Source: an uncultured Acholeplasmatales bacterium
Lineage (GTDB): Bacteria; Bacillota_I; Bacilli_A; Acholeplasmatales; Anaeroplasmataceae
Assembly: GCA_944324705.1 (NCBI GenBank)
Contig: CALUXI010000002.1
Coordinates: 55,221 to 119,220, forward strand
Direction of reading: 5' to 3'
Length of the DNA: 64,000 bases
This document shows, piece after piece, positions 8,829-17,435 of this stretch. Numbering within the stretch: position 1 is the first letter of the stretch; each line of letters starts with the position of its first letter. The notes beneath the pieces are model-generated. The model was given only the letters and a program-made list of their open reading frames with translations, was not told the origin of the DNA and did not search any database. The position numbers and the translations under genes were made by a program.

Positions 8829-9827
8829 ATGAACATATTTATAAACATTTTATTATTAATAGTTGGTATGATACTTTTGGTTAAAGGAGCTGACTTTTTT
8901 GTTGATGGAGCTAGTAGTATCGCTAAAAAACTAGGTATTCCAAGTCTAATAATAGGTCTAACCTTAGTTTCAATTGGTACTTCCTTACCTGAAGCTTCAG
9001 TTAGTATTAATGCTGCCTTTAGTCAAAGTTCGGATTTAAGTTTTGGTAATGTAGTTGGTTCAAATATTTTTAATAGCCTATTTATAATTGGTATTTGTTC
9101 AATAATATTACCTACTATTGTTTCTAAAGATATAATTAAATTTGATATACCAATTTTATTTATTGTAATGGCTGTTTTAGCTTTATTTTCTTATTTAATT
9201 ACCCCATATATTTTAGATAGATGGGAAGCAGCAATACTTTTTGTCATGTTTATTGCCTATATTGCCTTTGTTGTTATTAGAGCTTTAAAAGAAAGAAAAA
9301 AAGACTTAAATTTAGAAACTGAAGATAAGGAAACTACTGAAACTAAGCCAGAAAAGAAAACTTGGATAAGTATTTTATTTACAGTTATTGGTTTAGCTGG
9401 TGTTGTTGGTGGTGGGGTCTTAACTGTTAATAGTGCTAAACAACTAGCCTTAGATTTAGGTATGTCTGAATTATTAGTTGGTTTGACAATTGTGGCGGTA
9501 GGTACTAGTTTGCCAGAGCTTGTTACTTCTTTAGTAGCTAGTCGTAAAGGTGAAAATGATATAGCCGTTGGCAATGTAATTGGCTCTAATATTTTTAATA
9601 TAATCTTTATTCTTGGCTTTAGTGGTATGATTAATCCATTAACTTTAACTGATAATAGTTGGTTTGATGTTATAGTTATGGTAGTTGCTATTATATTAAT
9701 TTTCTTATTCGCCTTTAGAAAAGGAACAATCAAAAGATTACCTGGTATCTTATTAGTTATAATTTATGTAGCTTATCTAACTTATATAGCTCTAAGGGAT
9801 ACAGGCGTTATAAATATTAGTTTTTAG
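8829..9827 (+). CDS. CaCA-family Na+(H+)/Ca2+ antiporter
   Basis: A 332-residue membrane protein with ten predicted segments in two inverted halves. Each half carries an alpha-repeat: GLTLVSIGTSLPEASVS with GNVVGSNIFN, and GLTIVAVGTSLPELVTS with GNVIGSNIFN. These are the cation-binding motifs of the YrbG/CaCA family, which extrudes calcium. A charged cytoplasmic loop (about 155-180) joins the halves. GGAG precedes the ATG, and a terminator follows. Confidence 0.9.
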   Translation: MNIFINILLLIVGMILLVKGADFFVDGASSIAKKLGIPSLIIGLTLVSIGTSLPEASVSINAAFSQSSDLSFGNVVGSNIFNSLFIIGICSIILPTIVSKDIIKFDIPILFIVMAVLALFSYLITPYILDRWEAAILFVMFIAYIAFVVIRALKERKKDLNLETEDKETTETKPEKKTWISILFTVIGLAGVVGGGVLTVNSAKQLALDLGMSELLVGLTIVAVGTSLPELVTSLVASRKGENDIAVGNVIGSNIFNIIFILGFSGMINPLTLTDNSWFDVIVMVVAIILIFLFAFRKGTIKRLPGILLVIIYVAYLTYIALRDTGVINISF

Positions 9828-9852
9828 GAGGTTTTAAACCTCTTTTCTTTTA
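9828..9852 (+). terminator. Terminator of the CaCA antiporter gene
   Basis: GAGGT/ACCTC stem (9828-9842) followed by TTTTCTTTT, directly after the stop codon. Confidence 0.65.
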
Positions 9853-9880
9853 TAAAAAACAATGCCTAAAAAGACATTGT
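9853..9880 (-). terminator. Terminator of the minus-strand 9.9-12.0 kb cluster
   Basis: ACAATG (9859-9864) pairs with CATTGT (9875-9880), followed on the minus strand by a TTTTTT run. Confidence 0.6.
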
Positions 9881-10080
9881 TACTGCTTTATTAATTTTTC
9901 TATCTTATAGTAATAATAATTTAATAATCCTACTATAATAGCTAAAATATAAATCATAATAAATATTAGAATTAAAATCTCAGGATTATCACTAAATATA
10001 TTAAAATAACTACAAATTAAGATAATTAAAGTGCCAGGAATAGCTATATATAAAATAGGAAATAATAACTTTTTATACAT
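9880..10080 (-). CDS. Small two-TM membrane protein
   Basis: A 66-residue protein made almost entirely of two hydrophobic helices (about 7-27 and 32-54) with a charged, tyrosine-rich tail. It lies 11 bases after the aldo-keto reductase gene and before a terminator, so it is probably the last gene of that transcript. I do not recognise a family. Confidence 0.55.
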   Translation of the reverse strand: MYKKLLFPILYIAIPGTLIILICSYFNIFSDNPEILILIFIMIYILAIIVGLLNYYYYKIEKLIKQ

Positions 10081-10091
10081 CTAAATTACTC

Positions 10092-11210
10092 TTACTCAAA
10101 TATTTTAGCTACATCTTCTAAATATCTAGTAATAGGTAAATGTTGTGGGCACATATTTTCACATTGCCTACATTTAATACAACTAGATGCTAAACCATTA
10201 TTTATTGTTAATTGTTGATATTCTTCTTTTTCTTTACTAAAGTTTTTATTTAGATTTCTTTTAGCTTTATTATATAGGGCAAAATATTCTGGTATTAATA
10301 TTTTTTTAGGGCATTTTTCCGTACAATAATTACAAGCTGTACAAGGAATTTTAATGCTATCATTTATAATATTAGCACAATTTAAAATAATTTCTTCTTC
10401 GTTTTTTGTAAGCGGGATAAAGTCTTTCATATAACTCATATTATCCCTTAATTGAGCCAAATTTGACATACCAGATAAAACCATAAACACATCATCTAAA
10501 CTAGCAGCAAATCTAATTGCCCAAGATACAATACTCATTTTACTATCTAAATTATTGTGAATATAATTTATGGCTTCTTGTGGTAAATTAACTAAAGTCC
10601 CACCTTTTATAGGTTCCATAACAATAATCTTTTTACCATATTTTCTAACTTCATTTATACATTTATGTGATTCAACATTATCAGATTCATAATCAATATA
10701 ATTAACTTGTAATTGAACAAATTCAATCTCATTATGATGCTTTTCAAGTATTTTAGCTAGTTCAAAAGCCTTACCATGAAAAGAAAAACCTAAATGCTTA
10801 ATCTTACCTTCTTCTTGCATCTTTTTACAAAAAGCAAAACTATTATATTTTTCAGCATTGGCATAATTATTTACATTTAAATTATGTAATAAATAATAAT
10901 CAAAATAACTAACTCCACATTTTTCTAATTGTTCGTTAAAAAACTTACTATTATCTTCTTCACTTTTTAAAAACATAGTTGGGAGTTTACTAGCTAATGT
11001 ATAAGTATTCCTATCATGTCTACTAACTAAACATCTCTTAACTACTCTTTCACTTTCGTGATTATGATACATATATGCTGTATCAAAATAAGTAAACCCA
11101 TTAGCTATAAATTCATCTACCATTTGACAGACTTGTTTTTCATCAATGCTTGTTGGATCATCTTCTTTTAAAAGTGGTAAACGCATTAACCCAAAACCTA
11201 ATTTTTTCAT
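10092..11210 (-). CDS. Aldo/keto reductase with C-terminal ferredoxin domain
   Basis: A 372-residue protein. Residues 1-270 form an aldo/keto reductase barrel (GLMRLPL start, FDTAYMYHNHESE with the catalytic D and Y, GFSFHGK). The C-terminal 100 residues carry two 4Fe-4S binding motifs, CTACNYCTEKCP and CIKCRQCENMCP. This fusion is common in anaerobic Firmicutes and is usually annotated as a ferredoxin-linked oxidoreductase of unknown substrate. The ATG follows AGAAGG two bases after the upstream acetyltransferase stop, so the two are co-transcribed. Confidence 0.88.
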   Translation of the reverse strand: MKKLGFGLMRLPLLKEDDPTSIDEKQVCQMVDEFIANGFTYFDTAYMYHNHESERVVKRCLVSRHDRNTYTLASKLPTMFLKSEEDNSKFFNEQLEKCGVSYFDYYLLHNLNVNNYANAEKYNSFAFCKKMQEEGKIKHLGFSFHGKAFELAKILEKHHNEIEFVQLQVNYIDYESDNVESHKCINEVRKYGKKIIVMEPIKGGTLVNLPQEAINYIHNNLDSKMSIVSWAIRFAASLDDVFMVLSGMSNLAQLRDNMSYMKDFIPLTKNEEEIILNCANIINDSIKIPCTACNYCTEKCPKKILIPEYFALYNKAKRNLNKNFSKEKEEYQQLTINNGLASSCIKCRQCENMCPQHLPITRYLEDVAKIFE

Positions 11211-11211
11211 C

Positions 11212-11610
11212 TTATAACCTTCTCTCTAAAATTAATTCATAATCTTCATTATAAGGATTAAAACCACCAACAATGTTAAAATTATTCTTTAAAAAGAAAT
11301 ATTTACCATCTTCTTTACTTTGACTTGATGTCATAATTACTTGATAATTATTTTTTAACATCTCATTAATAAAATAGTTTAATAAATTAGTACCATAACC
11401 TAATTTTCTTTTATCTTCTTTAATATAAAATAAATTGATAAAAGGAATATGATCCCAAAACAAATTATATCTTAAAAAGCCTATTAATTCCCTATTTTCT
11501 TCTATAACATAATATTTATCTTCTTTAATTAATTCTTTATGATTTAAAACTAAATTATCATATTTAATAATAAAACTTAAATCATGTTTATTAGCTAATC
11601 TTATTTTCAT
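11212..11610 (-). CDS. GNAT-family N-acetyltransferase
   Basis: A 132-residue GNAT fold. The acetyl-CoA pyrophosphate loop is approximated by KRKLGYGTNLLNYF, followed by the MTSSQSKEDGKYFFLKNNF strand-helix. The start overlaps the end of the DUF1893 gene by 20 bases. Substrate unknown. Confidence 0.8.
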   Translation of the reverse strand: MKIRLANKHDLSFIIKYDNLVLNHKELIKEDKYYVIEENRELIGFLRYNLFWDHIPFINLFYIKEDKRKLGYGTNLLNYFINEMLKNNYQVIMTSSQSKEDGKYFFLKNNFNIVGGFNPYNEDYELILERRL

Positions 11611-12007
11611 TTGCTTTCTTTAATGTCCTAAAAGCTAAGTCAATATCATTAATATTTAAAACAGCTTTTTCCATCGGACATATGTCGTCTCCCTTCCTAT
11701 TAATTATATTTTCTACTAACTTATCATAACTAACTTTAATATTATATTTTATTAATATTTCTAAAGCCGGAGCACTTATAACTTTAGTATATATTTCTTT
11801 AACTTTACTATAAATAAATAAGACTGCGGCTCCTTTACCTACTACCTTATCTGCTACACTAAAACCTGTTAAATCAATTTCATTATTAATTAAATCTAAC
11901 ATTGGTTTAATTCCTCTTTTTTTATCTTTATATATAACAGTATCTTTAACTAAAACAATAGTTAATTCATCTTTCAATAAATCTTTAGCTAATTCTAAAT
12001 CATTCAT
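11591..12007 (-). CDS. DUF1893 domain protein
   Basis: A 138-residue protein that looks like the DUF1893 family: a glycine/alanine-rich core DKVVGKGAAVLFIYSKV followed by KVISAPALEILIKYNI and a CPMEK motif near the C-terminus. The molecular function of the family is not established. It is the first gene of a four-gene cluster (DUF1893, GNAT, aldo/keto reductase, small membrane protein); GAGGT precedes the ATG. Confidence 0.7.
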   Translation of the reverse strand: MNDLELAKDLLKDELTIVLVKDTVIYKDKKRGIKPMLDLINNEIDLTGFSVADKVVGKGAAVLFIYSKVKEIYTKVISAPALEILIKYNIKVSYDKLVENIINRKGDDICPMEKAVLNINDIDLAFRTLKKANENKIS

Positions 12008-12042
12008 GTTTAATACCTCAATTAATTTTACTACATTTTAAG

Positions 12043-12068
12043 TTAAAAAACATCTCAAATTGAGATGT
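12043..12068 (-). terminator. Terminator of the sulfite reductase operon
   Basis: ACATCTCA/TGAGATGT (12050-12057 with 12061-12068), then a run of T on the minus strand, directly downstream of the reductase gene. Confidence 0.7.
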
Positions 12069-12077
12069 TAATTAAAT

Positions 12078-13604
12078 TTAAATATATTTATTAACTAAAT
12101 TTATAAATTCAGCATAACTATTAGTTAAATAAGTTTTAAATGTTATATTCTTTTCTTTTAATATATTAGCTAATTCAAATAAGAAATCAAAAACATCTTT
12201 TTGTAAAATAGTACCTAAAACTGTTCCGAAAACTTCATTATTTAATAATTCATTACCATTTACACTTAAAATAAAGGCTGACTCAGGCACTTTATTAACT
12301 AACTTAAAACTACCTTGGAAACCAATCTGCCCAATTTGTTGTGTACCACAACTTGAAGGACATCCTGAAATATTTATTTTTGGTAAATAATTAGCTAAAT
12401 CTTTTTCTTGTCTAAATTGCTTAATTAAATCTAATAATAAGCTATGTGAATCTCTTAAACCAACTTGACAAATAGTAGCCCCTACACAAGTAACACTTTC
12501 TTCAAATATATTTTTAGCTCCAAAATCAGTTACTTTTAAAACATTTTCTACTTCATTACCACTTAAATTAATAATGTAAATATTTTGATTAGCTCCAATC
12601 CTTACTTCTACAGCATCTAAATCCTTAATAGCCTCATATATATTTTCTAATTCATTAAGTGTAATATCTCCAGCTAAAGGATGAAATTTAACCGTATATA
12701 AGTTTTCTTGTTTTTGTTCTAAAACTCGCTCAGGTAATTCATTTAATTTAGTCCCTATTTTTATAATCTTTTCTTCTTCTATATTTATACTTAAATTACC
12801 TTCATTTTTAACTTTAGCTAAATTCTTATTATAGGCATTAATTAACCCTTCAACACCTAAAGTTTCTTGCATATAACGGGTTCTAGCTTTAGCTCTATTG
12901 GTATAATTACCATTTTCAATAAAGGTTAAAATCATAGCTTTAGTATAATATAAAATCTCTTCTGGTTTAGCCTCATCTGTTATTTTAACTCCCATTTTAG
13001 GATTTTGACCTAAACCACCACAAATATATACACTAAATAAATTGTTTTTATTCGCAATAAAACCTAGATCTCTAAATGTAGCATGGGTAATATTTTCTTT
13101 ACTATTTTCGAAAACAACTTTTAACTTACGCGGTAACTTATATTCCTTCATAACTTTAATTAAATATTTACCACATTCTTTTGCATAAGGTAAAACATCA
13201 AAACTAGTATCTTTTTCTACATCTGATAGAGGATTAGCCATAACATTACGTGGGTAATCTCCACCACCACCACGACAAATAATGTCATGATCTAGGGCTT
13301 TAAGCATAATGTCAGCAGTTGAATCTGCATCTAAATTATGAAATTGAATAGTTTCACAAGTTGTAAAATGCATTTTCTTAACTTTATAATTTTTAGCACT
13401 ATCTATAACAAATTTTAATTTATCTTTTGTTAAACGTCCTTGGTTCATGCGAAGACGTAACATAAAACTATTACCTCCCCTTTCACCATATGAACCAAAA
13501 CCACCACTATAACCTTTAAATTCTTTTAAAGTTATCTCTTTGTTAATATAACTTTTAGCTTTTAATCTAAACTCTTCAATTTCTTTTTTTAATTCTTCTT
13601 GCAT
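12078..13604 (-). CDS. Siroheme/4Fe-4S nitrite or sulfite reductase
   Basis: A 508-residue hemoprotein of the ferredoxin-type nitrite/sulfite reductase family, with two ferredoxin-like plus catalytic repeats. The siroheme/4Fe-4S cluster ligands are visible as CVGATIC (Cx5C) and GCPSSC (Cx3C). It reduces sulfite (or nitrite) by six electrons in the cytoplasm. Its ATG lies two bases after the ABC lipoprotein stop, with GGAG in the end of that gene, so the uptake system and the reductase are one operon. Sulfite versus nitrite cannot be decided from sequence. Confidence 0.85.
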   Translation of the reverse strand: MQEELKKEIEEFRLKAKSYINKEITLKEFKGYSGGFGSYGERGGNSFMLRLRMNQGRLTKDKLKFVIDSAKNYKVKKMHFTTCETIQFHNLDADSTADIMLKALDHDIICRGGGGDYPRNVMANPLSDVEKDTSFDVLPYAKECGKYLIKVMKEYKLPRKLKVVFENSKENITHATFRDLGFIANKNNLFSVYICGGLGQNPKMGVKITDEAKPEEILYYTKAMILTFIENGNYTNRAKARTRYMQETLGVEGLINAYNKNLAKVKNEGNLSINIEEEKIIKIGTKLNELPERVLEQKQENLYTVKFHPLAGDITLNELENIYEAIKDLDAVEVRIGANQNIYIINLSGNEVENVLKVTDFGAKNIFEESVTCVGATICQVGLRDSHSLLLDLIKQFRQEKDLANYLPKINISGCPSSCGTQQIGQIGFQGSFKLVNKVPESAFILSVNGNELLNNEVFGTVLGTILQKDVFDFLFELANILKEKNITFKTYLTNSYAEFINLVNKYI

Positions 13605-13605
13605 A

Positions 13606-14613
13606 TTATTCTCCTTTTAAAATTTGGGCTAAAGTCTCATAAGCTAAAACAAATTTAGAATTAGGTTTATTATGAAATAATTCCTTTGGTAAATAAATAA
13701 CCCTATTATTTTTTACAGCTTCTAATTCATTATAAATAGGATTTTTAAATATCGTATTTTCTAATACTTGTTTCGCCTCTTCTTCTGTATTATGACATAT
13801 TACTAAGATAATATCTGGCTGTTTCAAATAGATATCTTCTAAATTTAAAACTACTTTATCTGTCAATTCATTATCAATGATATTTGTTTGTTTCAACTCT
13901 TTTAACATTTCCCCAATTAAAGTATTATTAGTAGCACCTGTTGGGTATGAACTACTAGGGAAAATAGCTAATACCTTATTATTTACATCTGGCATAGTAG
14001 CAATAATATTTTTTATTTCTGATAATGATTTAAGAGCTACTTCATCATATAATTTTTCTTGATCATTTAAAAAAGAAAAAATCTTAAACCATTTTAAATA
14101 ATCAGCAAAATCATTATAATCTATGGCAATAATAGGAATACCTGCTGAAATTATAGCTTCGCTAATCGAATTATAGCCATTCATTGCATTACTTGCTATT
14201 ATTAAATCTGGTTCTAAACTAAATATTTTTTCTAAATTAAAATTAGAACCTGCACTATTATTAGCTACAACCAAAACCCCATCAGTGTCTATTATATTTC
14301 TACCAATATAAGTTTCATATAAACTTATAGCATTATTACCACCAATAGTTGATTTAACTACACCTCCTGATTCATACCACAATGTAGTATAACTAGCATA
14401 TAATGACATAACATTATCATAACCTTTAGTTAAAGTTATTAATTCATCTCTACCTGAATCATCATAAAAAGATATTTGCTTATCTTTAATAATAACTTCA
14501 TTAGCCTTGGCTAAAAAATAATCATCTAAACTATCATAATCATCATTAACATTATTTTTACAACCACTTAATAAAATCAATAATAAACTTATTAAAAAAA
14601 TTATTTTCTTTAT
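13606..14613 (-). CDS. ABC transporter substrate-binding lipoprotein (iron-complex/cobalamin type), apparent ATA start
   Basis: TroA-like binding protein of about 335 residues. With initiation at ATA (14613-14611) the N-terminus is an ideal lipoprotein signal: KK, a hydrophobic stretch, then lipobox LLSGC. AGGAGG (14626-14621) lies seven bases upstream of the ATA and overlaps the ATPase stop codon. The next in-frame start, TTG at 14580, would delete most of the signal peptide and has no ribosome binding site. The fold carries the family motifs LIIASNAMNGY and GIPIIAIDYND. It probably delivers a ferric siderophore, heme or cobalamin to the permease encoded upstream. Confidence 0.82.
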   Translation of the reverse strand: MKKIIFLISLLLILLSGCKNNVNDDYDSLDDYFLAKANEVIIKDKQISFYDDSGRDELITLTKGYDNVMSLYASYTTLWYESGGVVKSTIGGNNAISLYETYIGRNIIDTDGVLVVANNSAGSNFNLEKIFSLEPDLIIASNAMNGYNSISEAIISAGIPIIAIDYNDFADYLKWFKIFSFLNDQEKLYDEVALKSLSEIKNIIATMPDVNNKVLAIFPSSSYPTGATNNTLIGEMLKELKQTNIIDNELTDKVVLNLEDIYLKQPDIILVICHNTEEEAKQVLENTIFKNPIYNELEAVKNNRVIYLPKELFHNKPNSKFVLAYETLAQILKGE

Positions 14614-14624
14614 AAATATTCCTC

Positions 14625-15371
14625 CTACAATATTAAATAATTATAGCCATCTGCTTCAATTATTTTACTATCTATTTTAAATATATCTTTTATTATCTCT
14701 TTTTTGAAAATATCTTTAGGACATCCTTCATATTTAATAGTTTTATCATCTATTATATAAACATAATCTGCATAGCGACTAGCTAAATTAAAATCATGTA
14801 AAACTAATAAAATTCCCATATCTTTCTTACTTAAGTCTTTAATAATATTTAATGTATCAATTTGATAATTAATATCTAAAAAAGTTGTTGGTTCATCAAG
14901 TAATAGATATTTAGGGTTTTGTGTATATGCTAAAGCTAAAAATACTCTTTGTTTTTCCCCACCTGATAATTTATTATAAGATACATTAGCTAAATTATTT
15001 AAATTAAATAAATTTAAAACACTATTTAAATCAATATCTACTTTCTTAAATAAACTATTATAAGGATATACTCCTAATTTAATAATATCCTTAACTAATA
15101 AATCAATATTATTAGGCCTAATTTGGGGTAAATAACTAATTGTTTTAGCTAATTCTTTACTATTATATTGATTAATACTTTTATCATCAATTATAATACT
15201 ACCTTCTTCTAGTTTAATTTGTTTAGTTATAGCTTTTAATAAAGTCGATTTACCACTACCATTTTTACCTAATATAACAACTATTTTATTTTTGTCTAAT
15301 CTTAAATTAATATCTTTTAAAATTAAATTTTTACCATAATTAACTTCTAAATTACTAACAACTAAACTCAT
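14625..15371 (-). CDS. ABC transporter ATPase (FecE/BtuD type)
   Basis: A 248-residue ATPase: Walker A GKNGSGKST (about 34-42), Q-loop in SYLPQIRP, signature LSGGEKQR, Walker B YLLLDEPT, switch histidine LVLHD. It energises the iron-complex/cobalamin importer with its neighbours. Its ATG overlaps the permease stop by one base, and its stop overlaps the ribosome binding site of the lipoprotein. Confidence 0.92.
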   Translation of the reverse strand: MSLVVSNLEVNYGKNLILKDINLRLDKNKIVVILGKNGSGKSTLLKAITKQIKLEEGSIIIDDKSINQYNSKELAKTISYLPQIRPNNIDLLVKDIIKLGVYPYNSLFKKVDIDLNSVLNLFNLNNLANVSYNKLSGGEKQRVFLALAYTQNPKYLLLDEPTTFLDINYQIDTLNIIKDLSKKDMGILLVLHDFNLASRYADYVYIIDDKTIKYEGCPKDIFKKEIIKDIFKIDSKIIEADGYNYLIL

Positions 15372-16354
15372 TAATTAACCTCTTTTTTACTAAATAATAA
15401 AAATAAAAAGAAAGGAACACCAATAATTGCTAAAATAATACTTACTGGGATTTCTGAACTAGGTAAAATAATTCTTCCTATAAAATCACAAAAAACCATT
15501 AAAATAAAACCTAATAAAGCTGAACACGGTAATAATAGTTTATGTTTAGACCCTACAAGCAACCTCGCAATATGAGGAACTATAAGACCAACAAAACTAA
15601 TTAAACCACCAGCTGCTACACTAAGACCAACTAATAAAGCAACTAAAATAATAATTAAAAAGCGAAATAAATTAATTTTAAGTCCTAATGTTTTAGCTGT
15701 TTCATCTCCTAATAAAAGTATATCTAATTGTCTAGGAATTAAACATATACCAACTAAACTAACTATAAAATAAGGGATAATTAATTTAAAAGTTGACCAT
15801 GTTGAGCCATTTAGTCCCCCAACTAAAAAACCTTGAGCATTGCCTAAATCATCACTATAATAAGTTTTAATCAAATCATTAAAAGCCCCAAATAAGGTTG
15901 ATATAGCTAAACCAGCTAAAATAATTCTTATCGGACCACTATTTTTCTTATAACCAATAAAATAGATTATAAGAGTAGTTAATAAACAACCAATAATAGC
16001 AAAAAATGGCAGTAAATAGCTAAAAGCCGGAAAAACAATAAGTATCAAATAACCAAAAAAACTAGCCCCACTTGTTAGACCAATAGTTGATGGAGAGGCA
16101 AGTCTATTATGCATTAAAGTTTGTAAAATAACTCCAGCTAAGCCTAAGGAAATACCTATTATTCCTCCTACTAAGATTCTAGGAAATCTAGTATTAAATA
16201 TAATTAATCTTACGGCACTATCATCATTCACAAATAAACCTTTTAATACTTCAATAAAACTAAACTTAATTGTTCCTACGCTTAAAGATAAAACAAAAAC
16301 TAAAATAGCTATAATTATTAATATGATAAAAATTAAACTATTTTTTCTTTTCAT
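15371..16354 (-). CDS. FecCD-family iron-complex permease
   Basis: A 327-residue permease with about nine or ten membrane helices and family motifs RFPRILVGGIIGISLGLAG and AAGGLISFVGLIVPHIARLL. The latter is the cytoplasmic coupling region for the ATPase. It imports siderophore, heme or cobalamin. It overlaps the upstream NUDIX gene by 17 bases. Confidence 0.92.
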   Translation of the reverse strand: MKRKNSLIFIILIIIAILVFVLSLSVGTIKFSFIEVLKGLFVNDDSAVRLIIFNTRFPRILVGGIIGISLGLAGVILQTLMHNRLASPSTIGLTSGASFFGYLILIVFPAFSYLLPFFAIIGCLLTTLIIYFIGYKKNSGPIRIILAGLAISTLFGAFNDLIKTYYSDDLGNAQGFLVGGLNGSTWSTFKLIIPYFIVSLVGICLIPRQLDILLLGDETAKTLGLKINLFRFLIIILVALLVGLSVAAGGLISFVGLIVPHIARLLVGSKHKLLLPCSALLGFILMVFCDFIGRIILPSSEIPVSIILAIIGVPFFLFLLFSKKEVN

Positions 16355-16880
16355 TATTTAACATCCTAAGATAATATTTATATACTGCTACAATAGTTTT
16401 AGCATCTAAAATAATATTATCTTCAATCATCTTTAATACATCTTCTAACTTATACCATTTATAAGTTATATCTTCATCAGGGTCAAAATGTGTACTTGTC
16501 TTAATAAAACTATCAGCATAATAAAGATAAATTATTTCATTTGAATAACCACAAGTTGGGTAAATAGACCCTAAACTTTCTAATTTAGAAGCCTTATATC
16601 CTGTTTCTTCTTCCATTTCTCTTAAAGCAGCTGTATAAGGATCTTCCCCTTTTTCTAATTTACCTGCTGGAATTTCATATAAATCTTTTTGATATGCATA
16701 TCTAAATTGTTCAATTAAAAGTATTTCCTTTTTATCATTAACAATTAATATACCAGCCCCACCATGATGACTAACTAATTCTCTTTTAGTTTGATTACCA
16801 TTAGAACATAATACATCATCATTATACACATTTATAATTCTACCATTAAAAACTAAATTTTTCTTAATTGTTTTTTCCAT
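16338..16880 (-). CDS. NUDIX hydrolase, ADP-ribose pyrophosphatase type
   Basis: A 180-residue protein with the complete NUDIX box GKLEKGEDPYTAALREMEEE (GX5EX7REUXEE, about 85-107). It hydrolyses ADP-ribose or related NDP-sugars to AMP and a sugar phosphate. It is the first gene of the NUDIX-permease-ATPase-lipoprotein-reductase operon, with GAGGT before the ATG. The metabolic link to the transporter is unclear. Confidence 0.87.
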   Translation of the reverse strand: MEKTIKKNLVFNGRIINVYNDDVLCSNGNQTKRELVSHHGGAGILIVNDKKEILLIEQFRYAYQKDLYEIPAGKLEKGEDPYTAALREMEEETGYKASKLESLGSIYPTCGYSNEIIYLYYADSFIKTSTHFDPDEDITYKWYKLEDVLKMIEDNIILDAKTIVAVYKYYLRMLNNEKKK

Positions 16881-16922
16881 AATTAAAACCTCAAGTCATT
16901 ATATCACAAAATTGATAAAACG

Positions 16923-17366
16923 CTACTTAGTTTTTTTATATAACATAACATTATTAATAGCTTCAGAAAACCCATTTTTTAAATAAAAACTATGCGCCGG
17001 GTAATTTCTTTCCGTTGTCAAAATTACATAAAGAATCCCCATTTCCTTACATTTAGTCTCTATTAATTTCATAAAATTACTTCCATAACCCTTACCTTGT
17101 TTATCCCTACTAATACAAAGTTCATCAATTCTATATTGCGTACCTTCATAGAAATGCATAACTCTACCTAAAGAAATACCTATTAAATTATCCCCATCAT
17201 ATAAACCAAAGCTTAAGGAATTAAAACTTTCTATTAATTCTTTAATATACATATCTAATTGCTCTTTATTACTCCAATCATCATTCCAAGGTTCTTGTGT
17301 AAATACTTTAACAAATAAATCTTTAATATCATTAAAATCTTCTTTATTTAATACTTTAATTTCCAT
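16923..17366 (-). CDS. GNAT-family N-acetyltransferase
   Basis: A 147-residue GNAT enzyme with the acetyl-CoA binding motif RDKQGKGYGSNFM (Q/RxxGxG/A type) and a C-terminal FYLKNGF strand. ATG 17366 is chosen because GGTGA lies six bases upstream; the ATG six bases earlier lacks spacing. Substrate unknown, single gene. Confidence 0.82.
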   Translation of the reverse strand: MEIKVLNKEDFNDIKDLFVKVFTQEPWNDDWSNKEQLDMYIKELIESFNSLSFGLYDGDNLIGISLGRVMHFYEGTQYRIDELCISRDKQGKGYGSNFMKLIETKCKEMGILYVILTTERNYPAHSFYLKNGFSEAINNVMLYKKTK

Positions 17367-17384
17367 AAACATTCACCATTAATA

Positions 17385-17430
17385 TTAAAAGAAAAAGCTT
17401 AAAATATAGCATTAGCTATAAATTAAGCTT
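17385..17430 (-). terminator. Strong terminator of the choloylglycine-hydrolase-like gene
   Basis: A long imperfect stem (arms 17395-17410 and 17415-17430) with AAGCTT ends, followed on the minus strand by TTTTTCTTTT. Confidence 0.75.
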
Positions 17431-17435
17431 AAACA

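Noticed and set aside
9257..9733. 158-codon frame antisense to the CaCA antiporter
   Set aside because: Shadow of a clear membrane-protein gene; no start signal or family features.
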